In this document: in pieces, positions 26,099 through 33,952 of the stretch
How positions within the stretch are numbered: position 1 is the first letter of the stretch
Layout: each line of letters begins with the position of its first letter
Source: Gracilimonas sediminicola
GTDB taxonomy: Bacteria > Bacteroidota > Rhodothermia > Balneolales > Balneolaceae
Direction: 5' to 3'
DNA: 64,000 bases
NCBI RefSeq assembly: GCF_024320785.1
Contig: NZ_JANDBC010000001.1
Coordinates: 1,928,001-1,992,000, forward strand
Made by a program: the position numbers and the translations under genes
Notes under the pieces: generated by a model
The model's database searches: none
What the model saw: only the letters and a program-made list of their open reading frames with translations
What the model was told of the DNA's origin: nothing

Positions 26099-27476
26099 GT
26101 GGAAAACAGAGTTCGAAGATGGTTTCGCCGGGTTTGGATTGTACGGTGATGGTGCCGTTGTGCTTATTTACAATTTTACGGACAAAATCGAGACCGAGGC
26201 CGGTTCCTTCTCCTATACCTTTGGTTGTAAAAAAAGGATCGAAAATTTTGGTATGAATGTCCTCCGGGATGCCGGCCCCATTGTCTTTAAAATAAATTCT
26301 AAGGTCTCCGTTTTTGGCCTCAGCAGAAATCTCGATACGCCCTTCTTTCTCTATCGCATCAACGGCGTTGTCGAGCAGGTTCATCCATACCTGATTCAAT
26401 TCACTCACAAACCCACAAAACTCCGGTAAATCATCGGGTATGTTTAATTCTACCGACACCTGTTTTTCTTTTATTTGATGATTTAAAATGCTGAGCGTGC
26501 TTTTCAGTAACTTTTCCAGTTCAACCGGCTGCTTCTCATTTGCCTGATCCATATGCGAATAGGTTTTCACCGAAGAAACAAGGTCAGAAATGCGACGTGA
26601 TGCATCCTCAACCTCAGCAATCATCTTTTCGGTAACAAACACATCTTCAATCCATTTAAAAACCGGAGTGAGCATGGCTTCATCACCGATGTCTTTGATT
26701 TGTTCAAGAGACTCTACATTGAACCCGTGTTCAGCAAATGTTTCTGCCAGTTCATAGGTTTCTTCAATGCCGTGGTCTTCCATCCAATCAGCCAGGTCAT
26801 CTTCAAGCGATGTTCGTTCCATCAAAGAAAGGGAGGGAATCTCAGCATTCAGCTTATTGAAAATCACCTTGTTTATGGCATCCACTTGCTCTTCTGAAAG
26901 TTTGAGCTCCATCATGCCTTTAAACTTTTCGGGTTTGGCGTGAAGGTTTGCTTTCAGGGAAGTAGCGCTTCTGACCATAGCCGAAGCGGGATTATTCAGC
27001 TCATGGGCTAAACCGGCAGATAGTTTACCCAGGGCCAGTAATTTCTCGTTTTGTTGCTGCTGGGTAGTGAAATGACGAATACGATCGGAGAGGGCATGTA
27101 CAAAAGATTCGATTAGCTGATAATGAGAAGCGATTTCAGGGAATTTATCTTCGTGGGTGATTAAAACAGTCGATTCCTCTATTACAGTTACATAAGCCAG
27201 AGACGATTGAAGTCTTGAAAAGGGAAGCTTTCCGGTGAGGTCGCCGGCTTCAAAAGTATCGATAACGGTAAATTGGTCTCCACGCTTAAGCTGCAGCCGA
27301 ATGTTTCCTTCAAGCAGCAGGTACATCTTGTTGATTTCGTCACCGGGCTTTACAATCACCTCATCCGGTTGGTAAGTGCACACTTCCGACAACCGAACAT
27401 ACTCCCGAATCTCGTCTTCCGGAACCTCGGAAAACTGAGGAAACGATTGAATACCTTTTACGATATAGTCGTCCAT
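26091..27476 (-). CDS. Histidine kinase with N-terminal cyclic-nucleotide-binding domain
   Basis: Soluble sensor kinase of 461 residues with no membrane segment. Residues 15-130 form a cNMP-binding/CRP-like beta-roll (KPGDEINKMYLLLEGNIRL). The dimerisation and phospho-acceptor helix has H158 in LAHELNNP. The ATPase domain has the N box NQVWMNLLDNAVDAI, DNGAGIPED and GEGTGLGLDFV. The start codon shares one base with the stop of the UBP zinc-finger gene (TGATG), so they are translationally coupled. The cognate regulator is almost surely the fused receiver at 24328. The signal bound by the beta-roll is unknown. Confidence 0.92.
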   Translation of the reverse strand: MDDYIVKGIQSFPQFSEVPEDEIREYVRLSEVCTYQPDEVIVKPGDEINKMYLLLEGNIRLQLKRGDQFTVIDTFEAGDLTGKLPFSRLQSSLAYVTVIEESTVLITHEDKFPEIASHYQLIESFVHALSDRIRHFTTQQQQNEKLLALGKLSAGLAHELNNPASAMVRSATSLKANLHAKPEKFKGMMELKLSEEQVDAINKVIFNKLNAEIPSLSLMERTSLEDDLADWMEDHGIEETYELAETFAEHGFNVESLEQIKDIGDEAMLTPVFKWIEDVFVTEKMIAEVEDASRRISDLVSSVKTYSHMDQANEKQPVELEKLLKSTLSILNHQIKEKQVSVELNIPDDLPEFCGFVSELNQVWMNLLDNAVDAIEKEGRIEISAEAKNGDLRIYFKDNGAGIPEDIHTKIFDPFFTTKGIGEGTGLGLDFVRKIVNKHNGTITVQSKPGETIFELCFPLK

Positions 27477-27733
27477 CAGGGCCTCATGTATAGTTCATCG
27501 ATATAACACCAGCGCCATTCTTCACCGGGTTCGACAGAGCGGATGATGGGATGATGAGATTCCTCGAAATGAGCTCGGGCGTGTTTGTTTGGGGATGAAT
27601 CGCAGCAGCCCACATAGCCACAAATCATGCACATGCGCAGGTGAACCCACGAACTGCCCTGCTCTACACAATCCGGGCACACATCTTCCGAGGTATTTGT
27701 AACTTTGATCGTATTTTTGTGGGAGCAAGCCAT
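27476..27733 (-). CDS. UBP-type zinc-finger protein
   Basis: An 85-residue protein that is just a ZnF-UBP domain: C3, H5, C19, C22, C35, C38, C43, H51, H55 and H61 follow the CxH...CxxC...CxxC...C...HxxxH...H spacing. In eukaryotes this fold binds the C-terminal GlyGly of ubiquitin. The bacterial proteins have no ubiquitin and their ligand is unknown; a C-terminal peptide of a partner is a reasonable guess. It lies between the DsbA-like and kinase genes in a tight operon (10-base gap, 1-base overlap), so it is probably part of the same redox or signalling device. Confidence 0.88.
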   Translation of the reverse strand: MACSHKNTIKVTNTSEDVCPDCVEQGSSWVHLRMCMICGYVGCCDSSPNKHARAHFEESHHPIIRSVEPGEEWRWCYIDELYMRP

Positions 27734-27743
27734 AAGCGTTTAT

Positions 27744-28268
27744 TTAGTTCAGGAAAGTATCAACAAAAGCCTTCAATTGATTATAATCCAATTCACCGGA
27801 ATATCGCTCCCCGTTCACAAAAAAAGTAGGAGTGTCGTCAACGCCACTTTTAACACCTCCCCGGAAATCAGCGGTAACCCGACCGGCAAATTCATTGGTC
27901 GCCAGGTTTACCTTAAAGCGATATAGATCGAGCCCGATATCTTCCGCAAATTCAAGAATTCTGGTTTCACTCAGCGTTCGGTTGTGTTTAAAAAGCAGGT
28001 TGTGCATCTCCCAGAACCGATCCTGAGCACCGGCGCACAAAGCCGCCTCAGCTGCTAACTGAGCATTCGGGTGTTTTTTGCGAAGCGGGAAATTTCGGAA
28101 TACAAACCTCAGCTCCTGCTTGTACTTCTTCAGCAACATCTGCGAAAAACGATATCCCAGCCGGCTGTATGGGCACTCATAGTCACCGTATTCGAGCAGT
28201 GTGAGTTTTGCATCCGGGTTACCCAGCATATAGTCATCCTCTGATATTTCAGCATATAAATCGCTCAT
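27744..28268 (-). CDS. DsbA-family thioredoxin-fold protein with a CPYS active site
   Basis: Cytoplasmic (no signal peptide) DsbA-like protein of 174 residues. The active-site motif is CPYS (C32 to S35), so only the first cysteine is present, and a cis-proline loop is seen in DDTPTFFVNG. Single-cysteine versions usually work by a monothiol or glutathione mechanism (reductase, isomerase or transferase) rather than disulfide formation. Related proteins are often fused or next to NhaA/Kef-type antiporters. Its start overlaps the stop of the antiporter gene by four bases, so they are coupled. Confidence 0.88.
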   Translation of the reverse strand: MSDLYAEISEDDYMLGNPDAKLTLLEYGDYECPYSRLGYRFSQMLLKKYKQELRFVFRNFPLRKKHPNAQLAAEAALCAGAQDRFWEMHNLLFKHNRTLSETRILEFAEDIGLDLYRFKVNLATNEFAGRVTADFRGGVKSGVDDTPTFFVNGERYSGELDYNQLKAFVDTFLN

Positions 28269-29833
28269 CGGTCAAAAGTCAGGTTAAGCGAAGTGCTTTC
28301 GGATGGGCCTTCTTCGAGGCTGAGCTCAGCTAATTTTTTTCCGGCCTGAGACATCGGCAGACAAACAGCTGTAGCCCCGGCTTCTCTAAGGGCTTTATGT
28401 TCGTCACTTCGCATGGTCAGGGCTACAACATCTCCCTTATAGCCATATTGGCGGAGCAATTTTGTGGCTTCCACTTTAGTGCCCGGGTTTGGGATAGCCA
28501 GCATGATGGCTTTAATATTTTCAAGATTGATGTTCTCCCATAATTCGGGATCGCGGGCATCACCATACACTACCCGTCTTTTGCTTTGAATATTTTCTTC
28601 CAGCTTGGCCGGATCCGCATCCATACCAATTACTTTGTGGCCGTAATATTTCATGTACTCATAAGCGGATGAACCGGCCTGCCCCATTCCAACCACCAGG
28701 TAATTCGCACTACCAAGTGAGACAACCTGCTGCCCCGGATGCTTGACATCCCGTTCGTACTTCAGCAGGGAAAGCTCAAACCGACTCCAAAGCGCATTCA
28801 CATTTGCAGAAAGCGGAGCGTTGATGGCATAAGAAACCGCCACAAGCAAGGCAAAGCTGGTAACAACGGTTTCCGGGATGAAGCCACCAGAAACGGCTAC
28901 AATTCCGGCTATGAGGGTGAACTCGCTGTAAGAAGTGAGCGTGGTGGTGACCAGAAAGGAGTTTCTGGATCGCAGTTTGAATCCCACCAGCAAAAAGAAG
29001 TAGAGGATGGATTTGATGGGGAGTAAGGCTAAAATCACCACGCAGAATATCAGTTCGTTATAACCCGGTAATCCTGCAAGGCCCACTTCCAGAAAGAATC
29101 CAACCAGAAAGGCCTCTTTGAGTCCCCAAAGTTTGTGGGTGAGTTCATCAGCAAGTTTATGGCCGGAAAGCAGGGCTCCTGCCACTAAAGCTCCCAGTTC
29201 GGATGAAAGTCCCAATACTTCAAAAAGAGCACCGCCGCCGATGGCTAAAATTAAGGCGAATAAAAGCTGAAGTTCATCATGTCCGCTCGCAATTAGGGCT
29301 TTAATTAACAGCGGGCGGAAAAGGGGCAGAGCAAGCAGAGCCAAGCCCCATATGGAAGGCACGCCGCCACCAGTTAAAGCCAGCAAAGCGATAGCTACAA
29401 TATCCTGCAAAATCAAAATACCGATAGAGACACGGGCGTGGAAAGCGCCGAGTTCGCCTCGGTCTTCCAGGGATTTGGCGGCCAGCACCGTACTCGAAAA
29501 GCCCAAAAGGATACCAATTATGACAGCCTCAACAAGCTCGTATCCGAACAGGGAGGCAATCAGTCCGAATACACCTGCGGTTAAGGCAAGATGGATGCCA
29601 CCCGCGCCCAACACTTCCGGTCGTAGAATACTTTTAAGCCGCAGGTGAAGACCTACCGTAAACAGTAGAAATAAAACCCCGAGATGCCCGATCTCGTGAA
29701 GGGTGTCGGTGGTTTCAAATCCGAAAAGAGAGAGAATAATACCGGCACCGAGAAAACCGACCAGTGGCGGCAACTTAAGTCGCGATACAGCCATCCCCAG
29801 AACATAGGCTGCTGCCAGCCAAAGAATTTCCAT
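28265..29833 (-). CDS. KefB/CPA2-type cation:proton antiporter with TrkA-N domain
   Basis: Membrane antiporter of 522 residues. About 12 hydrophobic helices (residues 1-350) include the CPA2-type stretch GFSSTVLAAKSLEDRGELGAF. They are followed by a cytosolic NAD(H)-binding TrkA-N domain (about 365-490) with VVGMGQAGSSAYEYM and MDADPAK. There is no TrkA-C domain. In E. coli, KefB/KefC release K+ when glutathione adducts of electrophiles bind; the neighbouring dioxygenase, esterase and thiol genes fit such a role here. It is the first gene of a run coupled to the DsbA-like, UBP and kinase genes. Confidence 0.9.
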   Translation of the reverse strand: MEILWLAAAYVLGMAVSRLKLPPLVGFLGAGIILSLFGFETTDTLHEIGHLGVLFLLFTVGLHLRLKSILRPEVLGAGGIHLALTAGVFGLIASLFGYELVEAVIIGILLGFSSTVLAAKSLEDRGELGAFHARVSIGILILQDIVAIALLALTGGGVPSIWGLALLALPLFRPLLIKALIASGHDELQLLFALILAIGGGALFEVLGLSSELGALVAGALLSGHKLADELTHKLWGLKEAFLVGFFLEVGLAGLPGYNELIFCVVILALLPIKSILYFFLLVGFKLRSRNSFLVTTTLTSYSEFTLIAGIVAVSGGFIPETVVTSFALLVAVSYAINAPLSANVNALWSRFELSLLKYERDVKHPGQQVVSLGSANYLVVGMGQAGSSAYEYMKYYGHKVIGMDADPAKLEENIQSKRRVVYGDARDPELWENINLENIKAIMLAIPNPGTKVEATKLLRQYGYKGDVVALTMRSDEHKALREAGATAVCLPMSQAGKKLAELSLEEGPSESTSLNLTFDR

Positions 29834-29848
29834 GTTTGTGAATTAAAG

Positions 29849-29914
29849 ATTCAAAATGAAAAATTAAAAATAGGTGTCCAACCAATTTTTAATTTTTCAT
29901 CTTTCATTTTGAAT
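29849..29914. repeat. AT-rich inverted repeat between esterase and antiporter genes
   Basis: Left arm ATTCAAAATGAAAAATTAAA... (29849-29871) and right arm ATTTTTAATTTTTCATC... (29885-29914) with a 7-base insertion. It supplies the last codons (Asn-Ser-Lys) and stop of the esterase. Related to 26003-26098. Confidence 0.65.
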
Positions 29915-30572
29915 TTAATAAGGCATTAATATGCTTGATCTCATCTTCATTCACAAGGTGTCCCATGCCCGGGTATAGTTTTTTGGTGACATCTGCGCCC
30001 AACTGCTTTAGAAGTTCTTCGGTCTCATTAACGCGTTCTTTGGGGATATGTGGATCAACATCACTGCAGCCTAAAAAAGCCGGGGTTTTTTGAAGGTCGC
30101 CTGTATATTGGTCGAAATCGACAGATTCGCCGATCACACCTCCACTCAATGCAATCAAGCCGGCATACTTTGCAGGGTGACGCGCTATAAACTCAGAAGC
30201 AAGGCATGCACCCTGAGAAAATCCCAGAAGAAAGATTCGGTCTTTTGAGATGCCATCCGACTCGAGTTCCTCAATGATGTCATGAATTTTCTGAAGGCCG
30301 GAAGACAGGCCGGGCTCGTTCCTGTCGGTTGGGGCCATAAAGGAATAAGGATACCAGGTATGCCCGTTTGCCTGAGGTGCCCGATAGGTGATTTTTTTAT
30401 CGGTTTCGAATGCGGAACTCAGGTCGAGTATGCTGGGAGCGCTGGCTCCACGGCCGTGAATCATAATCATGGCGTAATCGGCCTCTGAAGAAGGAACTCC
30501 GGTTTCAGCTACGAGTGTGTTTTGATGAGGACCTTCGAAATTTGTGTCTTCTGTTACGCGGAATAAACTCAT
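29904..30572 (-). CDS. Phospholipase/carboxylesterase-like alpha/beta hydrolase (MhqD-like)
   Basis: Cytosolic esterase of about 222 residues from the ATG at 30572. An in-frame ATG at 30608 would add 12 residues but directly abuts a 20-bp hairpin and is less likely. Visible: oxyanion HGRGA, nucleophile elbow GFSQGAC, an aspartate in GCSDVDPHIP and the histidine in GMGHLVNED. With the ring-cleaving dioxygenase just upstream it reproduces the MhqO-MhqD pair of Bacillus, induced by catechols and quinones. That parallel, not the sequence alone, is the basis for the name. Confidence 0.85.
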   Translation of the reverse strand: MSLFRVTEDTNFEGPHQNTLVAETGVPSSEADYAMIMIHGRGASAPSILDLSSAFETDKKITYRAPQANGHTWYPYSFMAPTDRNEPGLSSGLQKIHDIIEELESDGISKDRIFLLGFSQGACLASEFIARHPAKYAGLIALSGGVIGESVDFDQYTGDLQKTPAFLGCSDVDPHIPKERVNETEELLKQLGADVTKKLYPGMGHLVNEDEIKHINALLNSK

Positions 30573-30608
30573 GAATGCAATTGTAATTGGATTGGACTTG
30601 GTAATCAT

Positions 30609-30652
30609 TTTCTAACTTAGAGACACAAAATCTTGTGTCTCTAAGTTAGAAA
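30609..30652. repeat. Perfect 20-bp hairpin filling the dioxygenase-esterase gap
   Basis: TTTCTAACTTAGAGACACAA (30609-30628), loop AATC, then its exact reverse complement (30633-30652). It shares GACRCAAAATCTTGTG with 10464-10506. No T run follows in the direction of transcription, so it is not a standard terminator. Confidence 0.8.
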
Positions 30653-30656
30653 TGTG

Positions 30657-31604
30657 TTAGGATGTTGCCTTTGAGGGTACCCTAATCCCGGGCAGGATTT
30701 CTTCAATCCGGTCCCGTTTGTTTTCTAACCACGGGGGAAGAATCAGGTGTTCTCCCAGGTGTTCAAATTCTTCGTCTACGGTGTAACCGGGATCATCAGA
30801 AGCCATCTCAAAAAGCACGCCGGCCGGAACTCTGTAGTACACAGAATTAAACCAGTGACGGTCGATAATTTGAGTTGGGTGAAGCCCGCGCTTATCTACT
30901 TGTTCGCGAAGTTGATCCAGTTCTTCCTTATTCTCAGTCCGGAAAGCGATATGGTGGACGATACCCCGTCCATTTTGTCCGTGAATAGGAGCATCAGCGA
31001 CTTCGATAATCACCGAATGCCCAATTTCAGCATCGGTTTGATATAAATATAGGTTGCCTTCATTCGCCACTTGCTCGAACTCGAATAACTCATTAAGGAG
31101 CTTTTCGGTGTGCTCACGCTCAGTCAGGTACATGCGCGCTCCCCAGAATCCCTGAATGGTTTTGTCGAAGTGAACGATATAATCCACATTCTCCACTTTT
31201 TCTTTTGCCTGTCCTTCAAACACCAGATCCAGTTCCATGCCGTCGGGATCGCTGAAACGAAGTGCGGTTCTTCCGAAAATATCTTCCATTGTATAATCAA
31301 CACCGTGATCAGTGAGGCGAGATTCCCAGTAATCTTGTGTTCCTTCAGGAACCTGTAGTGCCACATTCACAACTTCACCGGTTCCGGCTTTGCCCTGAAC
31401 GGCATTCGGCCATGGGAAGAAGGTTAAACTTGAACCCGGATTGGCAGACTGATTTCCATAAAACAAATGATAGGTACCGGGGTCATCCTGATTCACCGAT
31501 TTCTTTACCAGCCGCATCCCCAAAACCTGCGTATAAAATTCGGCATTGCGCTGAGCATCTCCGGCCAATGCTGTAATGTGATGTATTCCTTTCTGATGTT
31601 TCAT
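30657..31604 (-). CDS. Ring-cleaving dioxygenase, VOC family (MhqO-like)
   Basis: Two-domain vicinal-oxygen-chelate protein of 315 residues, of the family annotated as ring-cleaving dioxygenase (MhqA/MhqO). Each half opens with a metal-ligand region: GIHHITALAGDAQRNAEFY at residues 6-24 and GIVHHIAFRTENKEEL near 210. An acidic ligand lies in GVLFEMASDDPGY near 275. The family is tied to resistance to hydroquinone-type compounds. It is the first gene of the minus-strand cluster ending at 24328. Confidence 0.9.
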   Translation of the reverse strand: MKHQKGIHHITALAGDAQRNAEFYTQVLGMRLVKKSVNQDDPGTYHLFYGNQSANPGSSLTFFPWPNAVQGKAGTGEVVNVALQVPEGTQDYWESRLTDHGVDYTMEDIFGRTALRFSDPDGMELDLVFEGQAKEKVENVDYIVHFDKTIQGFWGARMYLTEREHTEKLLNELFEFEQVANEGNLYLYQTDAEIGHSVIIEVADAPIHGQNGRGIVHHIAFRTENKEELDQLREQVDKRGLHPTQIIDRHWFNSVYYRVPAGVLFEMASDDPGYTVDEEFEHLGEHLILPPWLENKRDRIEEILPGIRVPSKATS

Positions 31605-31793
31605 TGCTTCTCGTTTATTTGGCGTTCATTAAACCAACCACAAGATACAACGAATCATTCAATAGTTTAACATTAAACTAATTTGTTATTTTCTATCGCC
31701 TGTATAGATGCGCAGGTTGCCGGGGAACAAAGCGGGGCTTGTTTCTTTTATATCAGTAAGGAACAGAATCAGCAACCTTAAGTGATTAGAATT

Positions 31794-32279
31794 ATGGATT
31801 TATTAGCTCAATCGTACATATTGATGGATGTAAGCATCGCTTTGGTCTTGGGCGGTGTTTTAGGGCTGGAGCGAGAATGGAAGCAAAAGCCGGCAGGTTT
31901 AAGAACGAACATGATTATAGCGGGATCGGCAGCGTTGCTGGTCTCTTTGGGAAGGGTCGTGGTTCAGGATTTTGGCACGCTGGCTGCAACCGAAAGCTTT
32001 GGCGTTGATCCCATTCGTATGCTTCACGCGGTGATTGTGGGCGTAAGCTTTATTGGAGCCGGCACCATCCTGAAAAGTACCTCAAAAACCATGGTCCGGT
32101 ACCTGACTACCTCCGCAACCATTTTGATGGCAGCAGGAATTGGAATTAGTATTGCCTTAAAACAATATATGCTGGGAGCCGGAGCCACTCTTATTTTGGT
32201 GACGGTTAACTTCCTGTTCACCCGACTGAATAAATGGGTTTATAAAATTTCAGATTATGAGAGTCCTTATGTTGAATAG
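31794..32279 (+). CDS. MgtC/SapB family membrane protein
   Basis: Inner-membrane protein of about 161 residues with the MgtC N-terminal domain: ALVLGGVLGLEREWKQKPAGLRTN, IVGVSFIGAGTIL and TTSATILMAAGIG. There are about four to five membrane helices and no C-terminal ACT-like domain. MgtC proteins affect Mg2+ homeostasis and ATP synthase in pathogens; in free-living bacteria the role is less clear. The ATG at 31794 is preferred over an in-frame GTG at 31782. Divergent from the dioxygenase. Confidence 0.9.
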   Translation: MDLLAQSYILMDVSIALVLGGVLGLEREWKQKPAGLRTNMIIAGSAALLVSLGRVVVQDFGTLAATESFGVDPIRMLHAVIVGVSFIGAGTILKSTSKTMVRYLTTSATILMAAGIGISIALKQYMLGAGATLILVTVNFLFTRLNKWVYKISDYESPYVE

Positions 32280-32338
32280 TTTTTTAGTTATACTACTATT
32301 TGTTAGCATTGAGTGAAGAGAAATAGAGTAAAAAAACT

Positions 32339-32656
32339 ATGTCAAGACCGAAAGAAATAGATGCCAAAGTAGTAGAACATATTATCAGGTTTGGGGGAGA
32401 TATTGATAAAGAAAAGCCGGTCGATTTTTTCTTTTATTTTCCAACCGAATATGCTGCCAGTCAAGTAGAAGTCAAGTTGTTAAATCTCGGTTTCAGTACA
32501 GATCTGCATTACCTGGATAAGAATAAAAAGTGGTCATTATCAGCTAATAAGATAATGAAGATAAGTACGGATCGGATTTATGAATTGGGCCTGTGGTTCA
32601 ATAAGATAGCTGAAGAACAGGGCGGAGAATATGATGGTTGGGGAGCTCCAATTTGA
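32339..32656 (+). CDS. RraB-like (ribonuclease E inhibitor) family protein
   Basis: A 105-residue acidic protein with the RraB-type core: PVDFFFYFPTEYAASQVEVKL, a GF..DLHY segment and a C-terminal GGEYDGWGAPI tail. RraB proteins in gammaproteobacteria bind and inhibit RNase E. In this lineage the true partner is unknown, so the name reports family only. It lies between MgtC and the protease, same strand, 59 bases after MgtC. Confidence 0.8.
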   Translation: MSRPKEIDAKVVEHIIRFGGDIDKEKPVDFFFYFPTEYAASQVEVKLLNLGFSTDLHYLDKNKKWSLSANKIMKISTDRIYELGLWFNKIAEEQGGEYDGWGAPI

Positions 32657-32707
32657 TTCCTTTATTCGTACTTTAACAATTCTAAAAGCTACTCAAAAAA
32701 GTATTAA

Positions 32708-33952
32708 ATGAACATCTACGCCATCATTATTCTGGCAACCATTGCCATCGATTTTATTCTTGATATCACTTCCAACTACCTGAACCTGAAATCTCTATCA
32801 AAAGAACTTCCTGAAGAATTTGAAGGAGTATATGATGAAGATACCTACGCCAAATCCCAGGAGTACACCAAAGTAAGAACCAAGTTTGGCTTTCTGACGG
32901 GCGGTTTTGACCTGGCACTGGTATTGGGGTTCTGGTTCTCGGGCGGATTCAACTGGCTGGATCAGATTGTTCGGGCCTGGGGGTTTGGAGAGCTGGTAAC
33001 GGGTTTGACCTATATCGGGATTTTACTGCTGGCTAAAACCATCCTGAACCTTCCATTCAGTATTTATTCTACTTTTGTGATTGAAGAGCGATTCGGCTTC
33101 AACAAAACCACCCCGAAAACTTTTGTGTTGGATATGGTGAAAGGTCTGGGGCTTGGATTATTAATCGGGACCCCTCTGCTTGCCGGAATTCTCTGGTTCT
33201 TTATGTATGCCGGAGATTTGGCCTGGCTGTATGCCTGGGGGGCGGTCACTGCCTTTACGTTGATTATGCAATATGTGGCCCCGACCTGGATTATGCCGCT
33301 GTTCAATAAATTCACCCCACTTGAAGAAGGGGAACTTAGAACCGCTATTGAAGAATATACCGAGAAGGTGAATTTCCCACTACAGGGGTTGTTTGTGATT
33401 GACGGTTCCCGTCGCTCCAGTAAATCGAACGCCTTTTTTACCGGCTTCGGGAAGAATAAAAGAGTAGGGCTTTATGATACGCTGGTCGAGAATCACACCG
33501 TACAAGAATTAGTGGCAGTTTTGGCTCACGAAATCGGGCATTACAAGAAAAAGCACATTATAAAAGGGATGATAACCAGCGTTGCCCAAACAGGAGTGCT
33601 TTTCTACTTGCTTTCGGTGTTTCTAAACGCCCAGGGGTTGTTTGATGCGTTTTATATGGAGCAGATGTCGGTTTATGCCGGACTCATCTTTTTTGGAATG
33701 TTGTATGCTCCCATTGATATGATTTTATCTGTATTCATGCAAATGATTTCCCGCCGGCACGAATTTGAAGCCGATGCTTTTGCAGCTGAAACAACCGGGG
33801 AGCCCGAAGATATGATTTCAACGCTTAAGCAGCTTTCGAAGGACAACCTGAGCAATTTAACCCCTCACTCGTTCTACGTATTTCTGAATTATTCCCATCC
33901 GCCGGTTCTGGAGCGAATTCGGGCAATCAGAAAAGATAATCAGGAAAGGTGA
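32708..33952 (+). CDS. M48 family zinc metallopeptidase (Ste24/CAAX protease 1-like)
   Basis: Integral-membrane zinc protease of 414 residues. About seven hydrophobic helices; HEIGH at 274-278 is the zinc site and FEADAFA near 355 gives the third ligand. The layout and the N-terminal extension match Ste24-type M48A enzymes rather than HtpX. Probably removes misfolded or tail-anchored membrane proteins. Its end overlaps the convergent kinase gene by 13 bases. Confidence 0.92.
   Translation: MNIYAIIILATIAIDFILDITSNYLNLKSLSKELPEEFEGVYDEDTYAKSQEYTKVRTKFGFLTGGFDLALVLGFWFSGGFNWLDQIVRAWGFGELVTGLTYIGILLLAKTILNLPFSIYSTFVIEERFGFNKTTPKTFVLDMVKGLGLGLLIGTPLLAGILWFFMYAGDLAWLYAWGAVTAFTLIMQYVAPTWIMPLFNKFTPLEEGELRTAIEEYTEKVNFPLQGLFVIDGSRRSSKSNAFFTGFGKNKRVGLYDTLVENHTVQELVAVLAHEIGHYKKKHIIKGMITSVAQTGVLFYLLSVFLNAQGLFDAFYMEQMSVYAGLIFFGMLYAPIDMILSVFMQMISRRHEFEADAFAAETTGEPEDMISTLKQLSKDNLSNLTPHSFYVFLNYSHPPVLERIRAIRKDNQER

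Noticed and set aside
30609-30652. Hairpin as a rho-independent terminator of the dioxygenase gene
   Set aside because: The stem is strong but AT-rich and no T run follows on the minus strand; listed as a repeat instead.
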